A stretch of DNA of 64,000 nt from Pyrenophora tritici-repentis (Eukaryota > Ascomycota > Dothideomycetes > Pleosporales > Pleosporaceae), in contig NC_089394.1 of NCBI RefSeq assembly GCF_003171515.1, forward strand, positions 558,001 through 622,000, written 5' to 3'. A model generated the notes under the pieces. The model was not told the origin of the DNA. It did not search any database and saw only the letters and a list, made by a program, of their open reading frames with translations. The translations under genes were made by a program, and so were the position numbers. Shown piece after piece: positions 41,995 to 53,214 of this stretch (position 1 is the first letter of the stretch; each line of letters starts with the position of its first letter).

Positions 41995-42107
41995 GGTGTC
42001 GTGATGGTATCGTTTAGGGGCGAGTGATCGGTTTGTCTTGTTGGCGTTCAGCTGAGGAAGAGTTTATGAGCAAGTGATTATGAGAAGCTGAGTGCGTCGA
42101 TGTACCT

Positions 42108-42118
42108 ATCTATATATG
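42108..42118 (-). promoter_or_regulatory. TATA-box candidate for the cysteine-rich secreted gene
   Basis: On the minus strand CATATATAGATA lies about 115 nt upstream of the ATG at 41994. Position fits a TATA element with a leader of about 80 nt. Confidence 0.4.
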
Positions 42119-42197
42119 CCTCCTCAATATATTCTCTACCCGCAGTATCTGCGAGCCCTTGGGGTCTCCAAGCTACACTAGGTCGAGTTCTTGTATC

Positions 42198-42412
42198 GCT
42201 CGGCCTTGGTAGAAGGGTTTACGACAACGCAAGCTCGGCCTTGGTAGAAAGATCTACAACAAACACAACCAAATCATGACCTGATACCCAGCCTTGCACA
42301 ACTGGCCATTGCTCGGCGTGAGCTTGGTAGAAGGATTTACAGTAACACAAACAAATCATGAACTAATACCCAGCCTTGCATACATATGTAATGGCCTATT
42401 GCTCGGCGTGAG
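42198..42412 (+). repeat. Imperfect tandem repeat, three to four units
   Basis: Units start with GCTCGG at 42198, 42233, 42311 and 42401. The two complete units (78 and 90 bp) share CTTGGTAGAA, a run of CA-rich sequence, AAATCATGA, ATACCCAGCCTTGCA and a GGCC..ATT end. The first unit is a short partial copy and the last is only its beginning. Non-coding. Confidence 0.8.
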
Positions 42413-43424
42413 ATCCGCTAGGGTTAACAGCATAGCTCGGACGTTTCACCTCCGATCTTCATCTAAAAGATTATTTGAGATGGAAGACGATCACTAAGGC
42501 CCCATTTAGTAACGGTTGAGAAATAAAAGGCATACAGGTATCCACAACGCGCCGCCCCGTACGGGAATAGACTGGGTGTGAATAAGCTGCCTATAGTCAA
42601 TGCTTTGATGAATGCCATTCACCCCGCTAGCTCTGTAACGCTATGTTTTGAGTGAGAGTAAATGGAAATCTGACAGCTATGTAGGCAGCTTCCTCAGTGA
42701 AGTATGTCAAGTTTTGGGACGTGTTAAGTCAGCGGTCGTTCTTTCCTACGGCACTGAGCATAAGCAGTACAAGGGCACTACCCAGGGCAGTGAATGATAT
42801 TGTGGGGTAACTGAGTTTTATATATGAAGCCAGTGCGCACCTAATGGAGTGAATTGTATCGAAAAGTGTTGGACATACATGTTAGGACGCCGCCTAGACT
42901 AGACCAGGAAAAGTCATCCTTAGGTGTTTAGGGCGCGCATGTGCTACCGTGGCTCAGTAGCGATTCGTCTATCCTTAGAATATGTAGTAATATGCCATTT
43001 TATTGATATTCCATTCACCCAGTACTATTTCTAACCATTGAATTCAACAGCCTATCCCAAAAACCTTGTCAATAAGGACCCAATAAACCCCCTATGTGGT
43101 GCATTACAGGTACCTCTAAGACTAAAGGCTACTAAGCGGCAGAATAACCAATTTGCCTCTGACATTAAAAAGAAAAGGAATGAGAAGAAAGTCACAAAGC
43201 AAGAATGATATATACTGCTAACGTGCTTACACATGTGTACGTACATCGAGACCGGAATGACTGGTATCTGAAATTGAACACCCCGACCCAGACAACCGTA
43301 CGTAGCCTTCTTAGTCATTAGATGTTCAAAGATTCCCTACCATCTCCACCTCCAAGTCTCACCCCTTCTTCGCCAAACCTTCCCAGGACCAACACCCACG
43401 ACAGAAGAACAAAAACAACACAGC

Positions 43425-43942
43425 ATGGCCCCACACCCAGTTCCATCACAGTCCCACACCCCTTTCCAACTCACTCATGCGCTGCAGCCCACCTCATCCA
43501 CACGTTCCCAAAAGATTGGTCGTTTAGGTGAGTTCTGCGATGATGACGCAGACGTATCTAAAGTAACAAACGAATGTGGACAACTCCCTTCATATCGCGA
43601 TCGATATGCGTAATACGGGTTTTCGGCGAGCCCCGGGGGCCCCAGGGTTCCCAAGAGATAAACACTGATGCCCAATGTCCACAAAACGCAGGTGTGTCGA
43701 TGTTGATCTCCGTGGGCCAGGAAGACGAAACAGCAGGCCATATGACGAACCGGGAAAGTGTGCTGAGTGAGAAAAAAATACGAGGTCGAGGGTCGGAAGC
43801 TGCGGGAGTGCGCTGTGGTTGCTGGATTCGGTGTGGGATAAGGAGTGTCAGCGGAAGGCGGCGGATCCGTTCGTATGCCGGCGGTCAGTTTGGCGGAGTG
43901 GATGAACGGATGGTCAGGGACATGCTGGTAATCACTTACTAA
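43425..43942 (+). CDS. Possible small unknown protein (2 exons, 117 aa)
   Basis: Exon 1 (43425-43527) reads MAPHPVPSQSHTPFQLTHAL and ends SQKIGRL with one extra base. A GTGAGT donor and a CGCAG acceptor remove 164 bp. Exon 2 (43692-43942) continues in phase as GVSMLISVGQEDETAGHMTN, then a basic, Gly/Arg-rich tail. The total is 354 nt. The join between two coding-looking segments with canonical splice sites is the main evidence. The last about 60 residues look less protein-like, so a further intron could exist (a GTAATC donor after RDML near 43929 is one option). No domain recognised. A minus-strand frame of 177 codons overlaps it but looks like a shadow. Confidence 0.42.
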
Positions 43943-44350
43943 GCTGACTCTTCTCGATCTGTCTATGTGACGAGGGCGCATGCCAGTTGTTGGGCTCATA
44001 GTTTGCACGTCACTTCGATCGCAACTTCATTTCCGTAGGGTTGGTGTAATAAATGTTTTGTCATTCTGATCGCTAACTAAAGAAACTTCTCCGTCTCACA
44101 TAGCCATGTGAGATGTAAGATACGGTTGCAGCACGAGAAATCATAATCTCCATCCAGACGCCGACGCCGACCAACTTTGTCGTTATATTCTTTTTCCTCC
44201 CGACCGACACTGCGGATGGAGATATTTCATGTAAGTATGTAACTGGGTATCAAAAAGGGAAGAAGCCAAAAGCCAGTTTGGGAAAAATTGTTTGGGTGTC
44301 AAGTCCATGTTGGGTAGATAGCAAGGTCGCATGGTGTGGCGATCCAGAGA
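43943..44350. other. Intergenic, convergent 3' ends
   Basis: 408 bp between the small unknown gene and the RGS gene. No feature seen. Confidence 0.45.
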
Positions 44351-45847
44351 CTAGAAGAAGTTGCCTTGTGGAATGGCACAGAAGATGCCAACGGCTACAG
44401 CAGAGATGATCAGAGCACCTAAGATGGCTTGAAGAAAGATGGTGTCTTGTATCTGGCGCAAAGCAGGCTCCTGGATCCAGACTTCGCGATCAAAGATTTT
44501 TCGAACAACATTGCGCTTCTCGTAACGCGCAACCCAAGGCTCATCTTCCCATGAGTTGCTTGAGGAATGCGAGTCGACACTGTTGAACGAGTCGGATTTG
44601 AAGTCGTACGCCTGTTGCTCGTCGTCGGATGTGAAGAGCTCCCAGGGTCGCACGTGTCGGTGGTGCATGCCGTGAAGGACAACACACATGCCCTTCCATG
44701 CTGCAATCAGTGTAGAAATACCGATGAAGAAGCCAATCATGGAGATGATACGCCATGCACGGCCTGCGCTGCTGAGTGTGAGGATGATGGCAACGATCAA
44801 ACCAGCAGCAATGCCGAAGAGGCCAAGGCCGCGAGCGAAGATGACACGTGCGCGATTGCCGTTGCAGATGGTCCAGCGCACGAAGTTGGGATGCGCTTGA
44901 CATCGAAGTGACCACTCGACGGTGGTGATGACTTCGGCAAAAGCCGAGGGATGTGTTGTGTTCTGGAGAGCATGTAGCAGCCCCGTACGCTCCTTGGAGG
45001 ACAAGTTCAGTTGTCGCGAACCGTTGTCGGCAATGTATATGGAAATGATGCGATCGATCTCTTCTCGGTAGGGTTGAACGGAAACTGTGGCGGATGAGCG
45101 ATTGGTTCCTATAGGAGAAGAAACAAAATTAGCAAAAGGATATACTCACGTGGTTTCCATTTGAGACCAGCACTATCAAACGCACCAGCAGCACGTTGAG
45201 TGTGGTCTACTTTGCCAACCCCTACACTCCCATCAAACGAGTCGATGGAGTAATCGTCCCGCCTTTGTTCAAGGCTAGTTGGCGTGCGAGGGGGAGTGAA
45301 GAAGGGATTGCTGGCGCCCTTCTCCGACTCGGTGGGCTTGCCTTCATTGGCAAAGTCAGTGCCTTTGAGTATGGCTGCGGCACCAGCGTTGAAGGCACGT
45401 GGGTTTTTGAGCGCTTCGCCAATGTTCTTCTCGCCGGTCCACTCAGGAGATAGGATTTTCTCAGTTTCGGGTAAGTTGTCGAAGCGCTTGACGTAGTCGC
45501 GGTACCAAAGGAAGAATTGGAGGTTTTCGGCAGATAATTCAATGTACTTGAGGAAATTCATAAAGTCACGAACGGTGCAGGGCTAGACATGATCAGCAGG
45601 AACACGCCATGCAAACGAATTGGGAAGAACATGTGACGTAGAATATGGAATGATAACTTACTGGGCAGGCACCGCCAGCAATGATAGTGTCAAAGGACAA
45701 GGCCTCGGGAATACCGTTGGACATGCCGCTGCCGCTCGAACGGACTGATTCATGGATCGACTTTTGCTTGTGTTCGCTGGAGATGGAAGAAGGCGTTTCG
45801 GGGCGAGAGGCGCGCTCGGGGCGACGATAAGACAGTGAGTAGACCAT
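44351..45847 (-). CDS. RAX1: RGS-domain protein with three membrane segments, Rax1-like (3 exons)
   Basis: Exons: 45662-45847, 45150-45582 and 44351-45108, giving 1,377 nt and 458 aa; introns 79 and 41 bp. The N-terminus is Ser/Arg-rich. The RGS fold begins at about residue 63 (PCTVRDFMNFLKYIELSAEN, LQFFLWYRDYVKRF) and resumes after a disordered insert with REEIDRIISIYIADNGSRQL and ERTGLLHALQNTTHPSAF. Three hydrophobic segments follow: GLGLFGIAAGLIVAIILTLS, IISMIGFFIGISTLIAAWKG and AILGALIISAVAVGIFCAIP. This RGS-plus-three-helices layout is that of fungal Rax1, linked to polar growth and, in filamentous species, to stress and G-protein signalling. The ATG at 45847 (MVYSLSYRRPER) was taken as start. 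Confidence 0.85.
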
Positions 45848-48800
45848 GATAGGCAAGTGCTGGGCCCGATCTTATCGAGAAAGAACGTGATGCCGTGTGA
45901 CAGAGGTTGCGGGGAAGTGACGATGGCAGTGTGCAGGTCGCGTGGCGATTTTCGTCTTTGGGCAAGAGCAAACAAGCTGTTACCGTAACGATATATACCG
46001 TTTGCAGCCGAAGTTTCGTAACGAGAAAAAAAAAGCCAGTGCCGCTACACGGACTATTGAAAGGTGGTATGAGGTCGGAGGGTTTGAAGGGAGCTACTTC
46101 AAGTCGCCGATTAGTAGTCGGACCTCCGGTATGACTATGACTTGACAGGAGTATGGTGGAGGTATGGCTAGTCAGGGGAGATGAAAGGTTACCTGTGGGG
46201 TGGGAGATATTTGACCGGGAGCACCGAGGGCTATAAGTAGACATGTAGAAATGGCAGCATCTTATCCCCATACCGTAGATGGCATGGTCTAATTGCCGCT
46301 CGAACGGGTGCCATGATTTCATCCGTGGTAGGCACATGGCTTCTCGACCTCTTGCTACTGCTTGATGCTGCCAGTGGGCGTTGCCCTAATTGAGCAGCTG
46401 TAGCGTGGGCCGTCGAAGCCGGCTCGCACATGGGGGGACCCTCGTCGTCGCCGAATAGCAGGTGCGCTGTCCTGACAATCTTTGCATCATGCACTATGGA
46501 CCACACCTTCATCCAGCAACTGTCACCTTCTGCCACCCGCGCTCTGCACCATACACGGCCACTTGGGCTAGCGGACAGGAACACCTGCATATGTGCGCTA
46601 ACCTACGGCCGATGATGAACCGGCAATCTGGGCTGCACCCGTGTCGATCGCCGAGAGCCGTCTCGACTCAGCTTAGTCTCCACCCAGACGGTAAATCTCT
46701 GCCCTGTTTGCTGAAAATTTGGCTCCGTAACAGACGGCGTGGCGCCGACCGTCGCTTGTCAGTTTGCGTTGCAGGACCGTTAAGAGATGAGGACTCAACA
46801 ACCCGCGTTATCTGGGAGTTTCAAACAGTTCAACGACTCCAACGCTTGCAAGCGGTCAAGCGGTGCGGAGAACCGAAGCATGACGACGACCGCCACGCAA
46901 AGCAAGAAGCTGCCCAGGGTGGTGGGAACAGAGTGACGTTCGCTCAGACAGCCACAGCGCACGTCTCGACAGCCACGAAATTCGTAAATGTACGCGATCG
47001 CCCTTGCATGCATGATGCCGGCTCTCAGCCCTGACCAGAGTGGGCAAAACTCCAATCAGACACGGCTATGCGCCTTCCATTGGTGATGCGAATCCGAGCT
47101 CTCGGCGTGGCCTCAAGTCGTCACGATGCGTCCTGGTCCCAAACTTTGTAACGCGTGCCTAAGCCTCAACGTTCTCTGTGTACATTCACGTTGCCATTCA
47201 ACACCCTGTAGCCGTTCTCTTGCGAGTCAGCGGGAAAACGATCAACTGGCAGGATAAGCAAGTGGTGCCGCTGCCCTGTCTGGGGACGGACGGCAGAAGC
47301 AAGTATGCCGCTTACCGCATGTCCAAATGGAAATTGGCAAGGGGCGCAAGGCCATGATCGCCAACCCCTCGGAGCCTTGGGTGGTTGAAATTACCGATCT
47401 CTTCGGTGCCAAATTGACAAAGATGCATGGCGTTCACCATCGGCATGTGTGAGTAGGATGCGCTGAGCCAGCGACGCTTGAACTCGGCTTGCAGACGAAT
47501 CTAGAAGGCTGCTCACTGCGGGGTTAGCTAGGACCGTCGAACGTTTACAGAAGGTCAAAGACGTGTGTGAGATAAGCACCAAAGTTTCTTTGCGAGAAGC
47601 GAAAGTCAAATCATTTCCCCGCCACGTGAAGGCAACCCAGCATATCGCTACCGTCAAACGTACCAGATATACTTCTCAATTTGCGCTATGAATCCTATCC
47701 AATGTCTTGGGATTAAGTTTACGCAACACTGGGGAGTGTGGTGATCCTGAAATAAACATACTCCCCAGCCGTCCTTTGGTGTAGTCGGTAGCTGCCGTTT
47801 CCTAAACCGGATCCACGAAACATGATCTGCAATCACATTATGTGATACAGGAACAACGCAACCGCAGCATGATCAATGCCCCGTTGTAAACTTTCGCGAC
47901 GGCACCTAGTATGTTCCGGAGATAAACGTCAGCTCTCTGCACCAATCAGCCATGCACTCGATTCTTTTTGACATCCGGGGCAGTTGTGACATCACCAAAG
48001 TCACGTGACTACCATCTCCCCCGAGCTTCTTCCAGGCTTGTTTGATGTCCTGAACCAGCAAACGCATGCTACGAGGTAAAAGTTTCTACATGAGTCGGTG
48101 ACTGCTGACTGTATCTGTTGAAGACAGTTCGATTTTGAGGCTAAGATGAAGCTCGCTTCTAGCGGGCGCCTCCTTAGCTCTTGCCAATTAGACTCGCACG
48201 AGCTCTTGAGTCTGCGGTACCAGAAGTGGCCTTCTTCTCCATGGACGCCTCCACAGCCACATGACGCACGGAACATGTTTGCAGAGTTGCTTTTTCCTCA
48301 TCAAGGTCCACGTCCGCGGCAAGTGACACTTCTCCAAGACCTTGGAACCTAACGTTCTTAGTATTACCTGCACCCGATATCCGGGCTTCTCTGCGCATGA
48401 ATCGTGAACCCATGCTCGCCTGTGCCTGCATGTATGTACATAAGAAAGGATCACTGCGATGGATCTGGTACCCTTGCCCCACTTCGCTGAACATCGCACA
48501 TGTCGACTACTTGCAGCAACCTCCCTAGAGCTATCTACAGCCCGCAGCGACGAATGTTTCATCAGACGAATCATCGCTGTAAACTGCCATCGCTACGCGA
48601 CGACAGCGGGACACTCAGGGGTTGATTGATTGTTCGCGCGGGATGAGGAATGCGACATTTCCACCACACCACCACCATAGCCCGAAAGGCATCGATGATC
48701 CGTGCAACTGAGGGCATATGGGAATTTCATATTTTCTGTGGTCAGTTCGTTGACAATTCCGATGACTTCATCTCCGACCCGTGCGAAAGCCGCGTCTGCG

Positions 48801-50332
48801 GCCGTGTCGGCCCTCTAGGTGACGGCGATCAAGTCATGGACTGGCCATTCTGTGGTTGATGCTGCGAGATATTCCGCGGGGGGTATCGCGACCCTTTCCA
48901 GGCTGTTCCATGTTGATGGCAAACATTAACCATAGAATTACCCGCTTTCCTTGTCAGCAAATCAGGTAATAGATCCCAAGCCTCTGTCTCTTCCTCGCTT
49001 TCTCCCATCACTGATCATAGTGTCCGGCCGATCTATGTGCTGGGACTAATCTTGGTTGAACCAAGCACCTGTTCGGTGGCGTTCTTCACGAACTGGCCTG
49101 ACTCGGGGTGTTGGCGGTGACTTTCCATTCGCTTCATGCTCACTCTCAGTGCAAATTTATCCCTCATCGCTAGCAAGAGTCTCTTGGTCAGCGCTCAACC
49201 TCGCCGTTCAATAATGCCAAGATGCAGCTCACTTGTGATATTGGCGTCTGAGCTTATCGTGAAGTCGAGGCAACTGCGATGAATTTGCCGACTAACTTCT
49301 ACAGGAAGGAACGCCTGTCGATACCTGTCACACCACTTGGTCACAATGCCACCGAACACCATGTCCCTTGCCTTGGTAGCAGCTAGAGGTCAATCTTTTC
49401 GGCCACTTTGCACTCCATTGTCAACATGCAATTATGTGTGTCTGTTGCTCTTACTTCTATCTTGTTTTACCTCAGCTGTGCAATTGAGTAGACCCATCGT
49501 TACCACATGTGTGTATATGAAGAAGAAAATTCGGCTTTCGCGACTGCGATAGTCGATTTGCGACTACAAGAGGACGCCGTACGAAGAACATCGACCAGTT
49601 TCTAAAAAGTTCTTGATTTGCTCTGATAGAGCAACATGGAAAAGGGTGGATTGAAGCCCATGTCATTCACCAAAGCCAAGTTACCAAATGTAAGGACGTT
49701 ATTGTCTCTGTACCCAAGGGAGTTATTGAACGGCTGTCTCACGAGCGCATTTGAGCATACATCGATGCGACGCTAATTGTTGAGAATATCTGGGTTCAGT
49801 CCAGGGTAGAAGGTGATTGAGAGTCACGTGATGTGCTGGTGTGGCAGGTACTGCCCGGTGGGCAATGGCACCCACCACAACAGAAAGAGTAAGAAAGATA
49901 CAATACACGATAGTGAATACAATACGTTGCAGCCACCCCGCCTTGTCCCTCCTCCCACTCGGTTATCCATAGTAGTCATACTACTAGAGGGACCTTGTTC
50001 CAATACTAATCACAATAATGTATCGAACCGTATCGTATGCGCCTGTATCAGGCTGCATCTATGAAGTACCAGATATTTCAGGATGAGAGTCGCATGAGGT
50101 CGTGTGTTTGTTACTGCGCTCTTGCGTTGCTGCCTACCGCGCTTGGAACGAGCAAACGGAGACTCACAGTGACTGAGACGTTCACCTGTGTACGGTCTCT
50201 GCAACAAGCTTGACACAAAGCAATCGCGACACAAACTAACCATAATAACCTACAACTACTCTTGCTATTTGTGATTGCAAATCGCAGCTTCCTCACGCGC
50301 GCTCCAACGTACCTGCTGCATCTCGATCGCTC
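45848..50332. other. Gene-poor region, about 4.5 kb
   Basis: No coding region, repeat family or RNA gene could be supported on either strand. Composition is near that of the rest of the window, without the AT-rich bias expected of heavily RIP-mutated DNA. Open frames are short or low-complexity. The part next to 45848 should be the RGS gene promoter. Confidence 0.4.
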
Positions 50333-51139
50333 ATGGACGCCGCCGATCAAGCTCCAGGAGTGGGCTTCGTGCTGAAGCACTACCACAAGCCAATCTTCCC
50401 CCCCAACGCTCCTGTTAAGATATTTTATCTCGGCATCTTTACTAGCCTTACACTTGCTCAAGAGGCAGCCCAGCACGCACTTCAGTGCACCCTGTCCAAG
50501 CTTATCGACCAAGGGTACCACGGTCGCTACTGGAAAGATGTCGATCTAGAATTACGAGGACTGGTTACGGCATACGGGGAAACTGTGGTAAACGGACATT
50601 TGGCTACGCAGGAGTATTGTCTGAGTGAGTTCCATATGGAAACTATCGAAGTCTGGGACCCTTCGTGGGACGCCGAAGTACACCGCTCTTCAGAAGACGC
50701 ATTGTTCAACAGCTCCTGCAGCGAATCGTCGAAGAAAATGCCAGAGTTCAAATCACATTTAGTAAACTTGTGTTCCTCACCGAGCCGAAGCTGGCCGTGG
50801 TCTACAAAGCCGATGGTAAGACTGCCAGTCGAGAAACCAAAGCCGGTCGTGTGGCTGCCCATCGCGCCGAAACCTACAACACCCAAGTCTAGTCCGGCCA
50901 GGTACAAACCATCCTCGCCCACTCCCATTCCCAAGCAGCCATCTGTCTCGACGCTCGAACAGACTCTCCAACTGTCGCCAACAGGTGTTCAATACCCCGA
51001 AGAACAACAAGGGACTTGGTCAGGCAGTCGTCCGCCGCTACCCATGTCTACTTCGCTCCCGCTTCCACGGCTTATCCTACCGGCTTCTCAGCACGAAGAA
51101 GAGCTCTGGCCGGAATGGTCACGAAGCCGCACATCATAG
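50333..51139 (+). CDS. Possible unknown gene, reading frame uncertain
   Basis: A frame of 268 codons starts MDAADQAPGVGFVLKHYHKP and stays protein-like through about residue 125 (KIFYLGIFTSLTLAQEAAQH, HGRYWKDVDLELRG). From about 50690 on, the +1 neighbouring frame looks more coding (RIVQQLLQRIVEENARVQIT, TEPKLAVVYKADGKTASRET), stops with TAG at 50890-50892 and then again looks coding to about 51327 (SSAATHVYFAPASTAYPTGF). A third frame is open at 50985-51260. Candidate splice signals (GTGAGT near 50625, GTAAGA near 50815) exist but no combination gave a clearly better model. It may be a spliced gene, a decayed gene, or chance. No domain recognised. Confidence 0.35.
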   Translation: MDAADQAPGVGFVLKHYHKPIFPPNAPVKIFYLGIFTSLTLAQEAAQHALQCTLSKLIDQGYHGRYWKDVDLELRGLVTAYGETVVNGHLATQEYCLSEFHMETIEVWDPSWDAEVHRSSEDALFNSSCSESSKKMPEFKSHLVNLCSSPSRSWPWSTKPMVRLPVEKPKPVVWLPIAPKPTTPKSSPARYKPSSPTPIPKQPSVSTLEQTLQLSPTGVQYPEEQQGTWSGSRPPLPMSTSLPLPRLILPASQHEEELWPEWSRSRTS

Positions 51140-52011
51140 CCCGAGCAGCGCGACCATGGACCCTTCCGAGACGCAAGCCACCGAGCTTATCCGGTGCGAA
51201 TGCACTTTGCACCTCCCAAACCAACATACAAGATTACTTTTGGCTCACTACAATTTGTAAACTCGAGGATCAAGTCGGGGAACTGGAGGATGAAGGCAAA
51301 CCCGAAAAACAAGCACATGTCAGATGAAAAATTTCGTGAAGTACAAGAATAGGTATCGCGTTATGGAAGTGCGAACCAGAAGATCATCGCGATGCCAATA
51401 AAGGATTTTGAGCCCAGACGAGTGAACGGGGGACTGTTACCGGTTTGGAGGAGTTGGAAGGTTTATCGGTGGAAGTGATTTTGTTTGGTATCCATTGGTC
51501 ATTGCTGTGGTTTTGCAGCACTGGATTGCATACCCTGGACACAGGTCGTTACAATGGCATGGCAGTCAAAAGCGTGCTCGTTAATAAATTCCACATGCGA
51601 TGCAGCTTCTGTGAAACCATACACTGCATGCACCATCGCAATGCAGGTACAAGGCAATCCAGAACAACCCGGCTTAACCACAAACTCAAATCATGCATAG
51701 ACACACATAAACATACACAAAATGACGTTCGCACGAACACTGCTTTACTTTTCCTCTTAGTCTACCGTAACGAAATTCCAGTTTGCGCTAACATCGCCCG
51801 GTACCTGCGCCGGTTCTCTCCCAGGCCCAAACTTTGAGAAACGAACAAAAAGCAAGTCAGCCACTCTCACGAAAGCGAGAGCGAAGGGTCCAGCCCACCA
51901 GCCAGGTCAACGGTTCCTGTAGCGCCTCCGAGTTCCAAAGCACGTTGGGAAATGCAAATGTGCTCTAGCCTCCAGAGCGGTTCTAGAAGCAAAAGGACAA
52001 GTCGCTTTTCT
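51140..52011. other. Intergenic, about 0.9 kb
   Basis: Between the uncertain open region and the DUF1996 gene. The possible alternative frame of the former reaches 51327. Nothing else is supported. Confidence 0.4.
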
Positions 52012-53214
52012 CTAAGCGCGGAAGCTTCTAGCCTTTTCCGTCGTCGCTGTGCCGTTCATGTGACCTGGCAGGGCTGGGATCCAAGCTGTGTCTCCAATGG
52101 CTTCGTTTACTTTGCGTGGTACGCTGCAGCTGTTCATCATTTCCATGCTTTGGGTCCTCATCGTTGCGCAGTTTACGTAGCACTCCTCGTCCATTATCTT
52201 CTGGAGCGCGTCGTCTTTCCAGCCGAAGATGTAGTCGCCGTGGTTGCCGTAGCCGGTGTTGTCGCCGAAGGAGTAGACAAAGGGCTGGCTGCCGTCTTCG
52301 GGCCAGAGGGAGATGTCGTTGAAGGCGGCGGTTTCGTAGATTACTTCGTACATGAGTTGGGGCATGCGGACTGGATGGGATGCTGGACAAGGGCCTTGCG
52401 ACTCGAAGGTACCGGATTCGGGGTAGGCCTTGCTGTGTGTCAGATTGCGCATCTTCAGGATTTTGGAGTGGATATACCATGTGGGCCATGTGGTCAGGTG
52501 AATCGAGGTCTTTGCCGTTCCAACATCTGGTATAGTCAGTACGATGTCAGTGTTGAAGGGTGTACCTGGCTGCTTACGTCGGGAATCTGAGATTGACCAT
52601 GATACCTGCTGGACATGGCTTCTTAGGGAAGGCTTTGGTCTCTGGGAAACGGGTGCCCATGTCTTGCAGACAGGTATATGTGAGTTGCGGGTACTTGTCC
52701 GCCTCAGCTCTAGTTGTTGCTGTAGGCGAACCAACAATCATTCGAAAGCCCTAGTCATACCTTGTTAGTAAAGTCTTATCAAAACCTAGAGTGTACCAAC
52801 CGGCTGAAAGGCCTTGACCTTGGACTTTTGCTGATAATCCGCCAACTGATTCTGCATGTAATAGACTGTCATTCCACCGTTCTGACCCTCGAAGAGAGCG
52901 TTTCCCTTCTGAGGGACCCGCTTGTATGTACCATTTCGCGCACTGAAGTAAAGGGAGGCTGTCCAATAGTTCGAGAAGTCGTCAGCGGGTTGGCAGGTGG
53001 TACATGTTGACATGCTGGGTGGATCATGTGTAGTTGGACTCATGTCAGGGACGAAAGAGTTTCCACCGATAATCTGATGAAGATGGGAAGATGGCTCGTT
53101 TCCAGGCTCGACCAAGGGATCAAGACGGTCGACGACCAGTTGTGAGCATCCGAAGCGGATGAGGGCATGGCTTGAGGCAGTGAGCGCCAGAATAACGATG
53201 TAGTTGTAATGCAT
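52012..53214 (-). CDS. Secreted DUF1996-domain protein (4 exons)
   Basis: Exons: 52801-53214, 52578-52750, 52478-52526 and 52012-52428, giving 1,053 nt and 350 aa; introns 50, 51 and 49 bp, the first with a TACTAAC branch site. A signal peptide is present (MHYNYIVILALTASSHA). DUF1996 marks: PGNEPSSHLHQIIGGNSF with the conserved His residues, ADDFSNYWTASLYFSARNGT, GFRMIVGSP, YTCLQDMGTRFPETK, PCPAGIMVNLRFPTCWNGKD and SPDHMAHMAYPESGTFE. The end has VYSFGDNTGYGNHGDYIFGW and paired cysteines (EECYVNCATM). The family is common in secretomes of ascomycetes and basidiomycetes, often near carbohydrate-active enzymes; its reaction is not established. Confidence 0.93.

Larger units (their letters stand above)
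41995..43424. other. AT-richer intergenic region beside the effector-like gene
   Basis: About 1.4 kb with a tandem repeat at 42198-42412 and no supported gene. Two loosely similar segments (near 42605-42640 and 42998-43035, both with CCATTCACCC) may be diverged copies of one repeat. Confidence 0.4.

Noticed and set aside
43475..44008. 177-codon minus-strand ORF
   Set aside because: Overlaps a better plus-strand spliced model and looks like its antisense shadow.
46462..47034. 190-codon plus-strand ORF
   Set aside because: Random composition, rich in His, Arg and Cys, no secondary-structure pattern or domain.
47770..47825. tRNA-like segment (GTCCTTTGGTGTAGTCGGTA)
   Set aside because: The D-arm start resembles tRNA-Glu or tRNA-Asp, but there is no TTCRA T-loop and the acceptor stem does not pair.
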